From Piscinibacter caeni (GTDB lineage Bacteria > Pseudomonadota > Gammaproteobacteria > Burkholderiales > Burkholderiaceae_C), in assembly GCA_003265685.1 (NCBI GenBank), contig QJOU01000083.1, forward strand, positions 1-43,365: a DNA stretch of 43,365 nucleotides, in the 5' to 3' direction. How positions within the stretch are numbered: the first letter of the stretch is position 1; the number at the start of each line of letters is the position of its first letter. Below the pieces are notes generated by a model that did not search any database, had not been told where the DNA came from, and saw only the letters and a list, made by a program, of their open reading frames with translations. A program made the translations under genes and the position numbers. Below, in pieces: positions 40,709 through 43,365 of this stretch.

Positions 40709-41575
40709 ATGCTGCAGCAGGAGATCGACAGCCTCGTGCCCGCGAGCGCGTATTCGCGGCGCCGGTTCGTGCGCACCAGCCTGGGCAGCGGCTTTGCCGC
40801 GGCCGTGCTGCCGGTGACGGCGCAGACCATCAAGACCGATACCAGCGGCGTCACCACCGGCGAGGTGACGATTCCGGTGGGCGACTTCAAGCTGCCCGTG
40901 TACCGCGCCCACCCGGAGGGCCGCGTCAACGGCCTGCCGGTCGTGCTCGTGATCTCGGAGATCTTCGGCGTGCACGAGCACATCGCCGACGTCACGATCC
41001 GCTTCGCCAAGCTCGGCTACCTGGCCATCGCGCCCGAGCTGTTCGTGCGCCAGGGCGACGCGCAGAGCTACGGCGAGGTGGCCAAGCTGATCGCCGAGGT
41101 GGTCTCGAAGGCGAGCGACGCGCAGGTGATGGGTGACCTCGATGCCACGGTCGCCTGGGCCAAGGCGCAGGGTGCCGACACGGGCAAGCTCGGCATCACC
41201 GGCTTCTGCTGGGGCGGCCGCACCACGCTGATGTACGCGGCGCACAACCCGGGCGTGAAGGCCGCGGTGGCCTGGTACGGCCCGGTGGCGCGCAGCTACC
41301 ACCCGGGCGACAGGACCGCGCTCGACGTGGCCGGCCAGATCAAGGGGGCCGTGCTCGGCCTGTACGGCGGGGCCGACGCCGGCATCCCGAACGACACGGT
41401 CGAGAAGATGCGCGACGCGTTGAAGGCGGCCGGCAACACGCGCTCGGCGTTCGTGATCTACCCGGACACGCCGCACGCCTTCCACGCCGACTACCGCCCG
41501 AGCTACCGCAAGGAGCAGGCCGAGGACGGCTGGAAGCGCGCGACGGCCTGGTTCAAGGCGCACGGGGTGGGCTGA
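40709..41575 (+). CDS. Exported dienelactone hydrolase-family protein
   Basis: A 288-residue alpha/beta hydrolase. An N-terminal twin-arginine signal is visible (SRRRFVRTSLGSGFAAAVLP, about residues 18-37), so it is probably Tat-exported. The mature part is a dienelactone hydrolase (carboxymethylenebutenolidase) domain: 'VVLVISEIFGVHEHI', nucleophile Cys167 in GFCWGGRT, Asp223 in GGADAGIP and His256 in 'TPHAFHADYRPSY', the DLH Cys-Asp-His triad. The physiological substrate is unknown; family members hydrolyse dienelactones or other esters. It starts with ATG 40709 after TCTGGAGACG and ends before a clear intrinsic terminator. Confidence 0.9.
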   Translation: MLQQEIDSLVPASAYSRRRFVRTSLGSGFAAAVLPVTAQTIKTDTSGVTTGEVTIPVGDFKLPVYRAHPEGRVNGLPVVLVISEIFGVHEHIADVTIRFAKLGYLAIAPELFVRQGDAQSYGEVAKLIAEVVSKASDAQVMGDLDATVAWAKAQGADTGKLGITGFCWGGRTTLMYAAHNPGVKAAVAWYGPVARSYHPGDRTALDVAGQIKGAVLGLYGGADAGIPNDTVEKMRDALKAAGNTRSAFVIYPDTPHAFHADYRPSYRKEQAEDGWKRATAWFKAHGVG

Positions 41576-41609
41576 GCGGGTGGGCTTGACAGCTCAGGCA
41601 TGATGAATG

Positions 41610-41634
41610 GGCCGCGGTTCTCCGCGGCCTTTTT
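41610..41634 (+). terminator. Intrinsic terminator after the dienelactone hydrolase gene
   Basis: GGCCGCGG-TTCT-CCGCGGCC (41610-41629) is a perfect 8-bp GC stem with a 4-nt loop, followed immediately by TTTTT (41630-41634). It begins 34 nt after the hydrolase stop. This is the only textbook rho-independent terminator I see in the window. Confidence 0.9.
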
Positions 41635-41646
41635 CATGCCCGCACC

Positions 41647-42435
41647 ATGACCCTGTTCGCGATCGTTCTCGCCACCTTCGCCGGCGGACTGCTGTCCGTG
41701 CTGATCGCCGCCAGCCTGACGCTGGCGATGCTCGGCCGCGTGGTGCAGCACCTGGTCAGCCTGTCCACCGGCGTGCTGCTGTCGACCGCACTGCTGAACG
41801 TGCTGCCCGAGGCCTTCGAGGGGCACGGGCCGGACCATCCCGAGCCGCAGGCGCTGTTCGCCACGCTGCTCGGCGGGCTGCTGTTCTTCTTCCTGCTCGA
41901 GAAGGCCGAGCTGTACCGCCACGGCCACCACCACGAACACGACGAGCACCACCATCACCACGGCTTCGACCGCCACCAGGCCGGGCGCGGCGGCTGGAGC
42001 GTGCTGCTGGGCGACAGCATCCACAACTTCTGCGACGGCGTGATCATCGCCGCCGCCTTCCTGGCCGACCTGCAGCTGGGCGTGGTGACCGCGCTGGCGA
42101 TCGTCGCGCACGAGATCCCGCAGGAGGTGGGCGACTACATCGTGCTGCTCAACGCCGGCTTCTCGAAGGGCCGGGCGCTGCTGTACAACGCCCTGTCCGG
42201 CGCCGCGGCGGTGCTGGGCGGCGTGCTCGGCTACTTCGTCGTGGGCGCCTGGGAAGCGCTGTTCCCGTACCTGCTGGTGGTGGCGGCCAGCAGCTTCATC
42301 TACGTGGCCACCGCCGACCTGATCCCGCAGCTGCAGCTGCGCCTGTCATGGCGCGCGACGCTGCTGCAGCTGCTGTGGCTCGGGGCCGGCCTGGCCATCG
42401 TGCTGGTGGCCGGCCACTTCCTGCACGAGCACTGA
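41647..42435 (+). CDS. ZIP-family metal transporter
   Basis: A 262-residue ZIP (zinc/iron permease) protein with about eight membrane segments. The metal-binding helices carry 'DSIHNFCDGVIIAAAF' (helix IV) and 'VAHEIPQEVGDYIVL' (helix V), the classic HNxxDG and HExPxExxD patterns. Between helices III and IV lies a His-rich cytoplasmic loop, RHGHHHEHDEHHHHHGFDRH, likely a Zn2+ sensor or chelator. It imports Zn2+ or a related divalent metal to the cytoplasm. ATG 41647 lies only 12 nt after the terminator T-tract and has no evident Shine-Dalgarno, so its promoter is unclear. Its stop is 3 nt from the stop of the convergent usp gene. Confidence 0.92.
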   Translation: MTLFAIVLATFAGGLLSVLIAASLTLAMLGRVVQHLVSLSTGVLLSTALLNVLPEAFEGHGPDHPEPQALFATLLGGLLFFFLLEKAELYRHGHHHEHDEHHHHHGFDRHQAGRGGWSVLLGDSIHNFCDGVIIAAAFLADLQLGVVTALAIVAHEIPQEVGDYIVLLNAGFSKGRALLYNALSGAAAVLGGVLGYFVVGAWEALFPYLLVVAASSFIYVATADLIPQLQLRLSWRATLLQLLWLGAGLAIVLVAGHFLHEH

Positions 42436-42438
42436 CGT

Positions 42439-42873
42439 CTATCGGACGACCAGCACCGGCACGGTCGAGTGCGTCAGCACCTTCTGCGTCTCGCTGCCCA
42501 GCAGCAGTGCGGTGACGCCGCGCCGGCCGTGCGAGGCCATCACGAGCAGGTCGCATTCCTGCTGCTTGGCGTGGTCGATGATCGCTTCCCACGGGTGCAG
42601 CGCCTCGACGGTGTGCGCCTTGCACTCCAGCCCGGCCGCCTTGGCGGCCTCGACCACGGCACCCACGCGCTTGGCCGCGATGCGCTCCTGCGCGTCGAAG
42701 AACTCCTGCGGCGGCGTGGGCTGCATCTCGGAGATCGCGCTGTAGGGGAAGGGCTCCTTGACGCTGATCGTGTAGACCTGTGCGCCCACCGACTTGGCGA
42801 GCGCGATCGCGGTGTCGACGGCCTTCTGGGTGATGTCGGAGCCGTCGGTCGGGACGAGGATGCGCTTGAACAT
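42439..42873 (-). CDS. Universal stress protein (UspA family)
   Basis: A 144-residue single-domain Usp. 'MFKRILVPTDGSDITQKAVD' is the standard N-terminus, and the ATP-binding signature 'MASHGRRGVTALLLGSETQK' followed by 'VPVLVVR' marks the nucleotide-binding type. Usps improve survival under stress such as oxygen limitation or starvation. The start at 42873 has AGGAGAG just upstream on the minus strand. An FNR/ANR-type palindrome is centred about 62 nt upstream of the start, with an AACACT -10-like hexamer at the matching distance, so low oxygen is the likely signal. Confidence 0.94.
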   Translation of the reverse strand: MFKRILVPTDGSDITQKAVDTAIALAKSVGAQVYTISVKEPFPYSAISEMQPTPPQEFFDAQERIAAKRVGAVVEAAKAAGLECKAHTVEALHPWEAIIDHAKQQECDLLVMASHGRRGVTALLLGSETQKVLTHSTVPVLVVR

Positions 42874-42900
42874 GGTCTCTCCTGGACTGTGGGTGACGAG

Positions 42901-42942
42901 AGTGTTCCCGCGCAGCCTAGGACGGTGCTTGACGGCGGTCAA
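42901..42942 (-). promoter_or_regulatory. FNR/ANR-type promoter of the usp gene
   Basis: The minus strand reads TTGAC-CGCC-GTCAA at 42942-42929, a perfect inverted repeat matching the FNR/ANR pattern TTGAY-N4-RTCAA. AACACT at 42906-42901 fits a -10 element. If transcription begins at about 42894 the box is centred at -41.5, the class II activation position, and a roughly 20-nt leader containing AGGAGAG remains before the start codon. Confidence 0.6.
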
Positions 42943-42952
42943 CGCCCGGCGT

Positions 42953-43365
42953 TCATCCCCGCGCCACCGGTCGGGTCGGATCGGCGCACCACTCGCTCCA
43001 GGAGCCGGGGTAGAGCCGCGAGCCGGCGAGCCCGGCATGTTCCATGGCCAGCAGGTTGTGGCAGGCGGTGACGCCCGAGCCGCACTGGTGCACGGTGGCG
43101 CCCGCGGCATCGCGGCCGAGCAGGGCCTCGAACTCGGCACGCAGGGCGCCGGCCGGCTTGAAGCGGCCGTCGGCGCCCAGGTTGTCCTTGAAGAAGCGGT
43201 GCAGTGCGCCGGGGATGTGGCCGGCCACCGGGTCGAGCGGCTCGACCTCGCCGCGGAAGCGCTCGGCGGCCCGCGCATCGACCAGCCGAACGCGGCCGAG
43301 CTGCGCGGCCAGCGCGTCGGCCTCGAGCGTCGGCGCGAGCGAGGCCCGCGCCGGGTAGGGCGGCG
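42953..43365 (-). CDS. sseA: 3-mercaptopyruvate sulfurtransferase, C-terminal part
   Basis: The gene runs off the right window edge; 136 residues of the C-terminal rhodanese domain are visible. It reads 'RLVDARAAERFRGEVEPLDP', 'GHIPGALHRFF', and the catalytic loop CGSGVTACHNLLAM. The six-residue loop CGSGVT is that of 3-mercaptopyruvate sulfurtransferases, whereas thiosulfate sulfurtransferases usually have CRKGVT. The ending 'RLYPGSWSEWCAD' is typical. It transfers sulfur from 3-mercaptopyruvate to thiol or cyanide acceptors. It lies 79 nt upstream of the usp start, and the FNR-type box lies between its stop and usp. Confidence 0.9.
   Translation of the reverse strand, partial: PPYPARASLAPTLEADALAAQLGRVRLVDARAAERFRGEVEPLDPVAGHIPGALHRFFKDNLGADGRFKPAGALRAEFEALLGRDAAGATVHQCGSGVTACHNLLAMEHAGLAGSRLYPGSWSEWCADPTRPVARG

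Noticed and set aside
41586-41591. TTGACA hexamer as a -35 element for the ZIP gene
   Set aside because: No -10-like hexamer stands 16-18 bp downstream; that position is the GC stem of the terminator.

Overview
The window is very GC-rich chromosomal DNA (about 70 % by eye) with dense, overlapping gene strings, GTG starts and no phage, IS, CRISPR, tRNA or rRNA that I can recognise. Gene content and order (polA divergent from a DUF2782 gene, thrB and a BPSS1780-type membrane protein; ppk1-sixA facing ppx; Tat-exported PhoX) point to a betaproteobacterium of the order Burkholderiales, most likely the Rubrivivax/Leptothrix lineage. That assignment is inferred from gene families; no marker gene was compared.

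Region 1 (1-19155, all + strand) is an alpha-glucoside-to-glycogen locus. It opens with the C-terminal part of a protein resembling the alpha/beta regulatory subunits of eukaryotic phosphorylase kinase (GH15-like family), translationally overlapped with a MATE transporter, then a LacI-type repressor. A 251-bp intergenic region holds four LacI-like operators in two pairs. Next come a binding-protein-dependent sugar importer (binding protein, two permeases, ATPase) interleaved with two GH13 alpha-glucosidases of different subfamilies, glucokinase, then glgB, pgm, glgC and glgA. Read as a pathway: import of alpha-glucosides, hydrolysis to glucose, glucose-6-P, glucose-1-P, ADP-glucose, linear glucan, branched glycogen. 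No glycogen phosphorylase or debranching gene is present here.

Region 2 (19156-27284) is mixed: an exported S9-family serine peptidase, an exported AGE-fold (epimerase-like) protein co-directional with an orphan ParA-like ATPase, a PhoX alkaline phosphatase with a three-unit Pho box, a small lipoprotein, dodecin and a small membrane protein.

Region 3 (27285-36176) holds a minus-strand operon (DUF2782, thrB, BPSS1780-like, SDR oxidoreductase) divergent from polA, followed by a large exported repeat-like protein of unknown function.

Region 4 (36177-43365) is a polyphosphate module: ppk1 (with its own Pho box) and sixA, convergent with ppx across a 270-bp element of nested perfect inverted repeats. 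It is followed by an exported dienelactone hydrolase-like protein, a ZIP metal transporter, a universal stress protein preceded by an FNR/ANR-type box, and the C-terminal part of 3-mercaptopyruvate sulfurtransferase.

Two storage polymers (glycogen and polyphosphate) are therefore encoded close together, with Pho boxes on the phosphate side. Regulatory themes visible in the sequence are paired LacI operators, two Pho boxes, one FNR-type box, and a recurring arrangement in which a -10-like hexamer lies only 6-7 nt upstream of a start codon lacking a Shine-Dalgarno sequence, suggesting leaderless mRNAs for several genes including polA, ppk and ppx.
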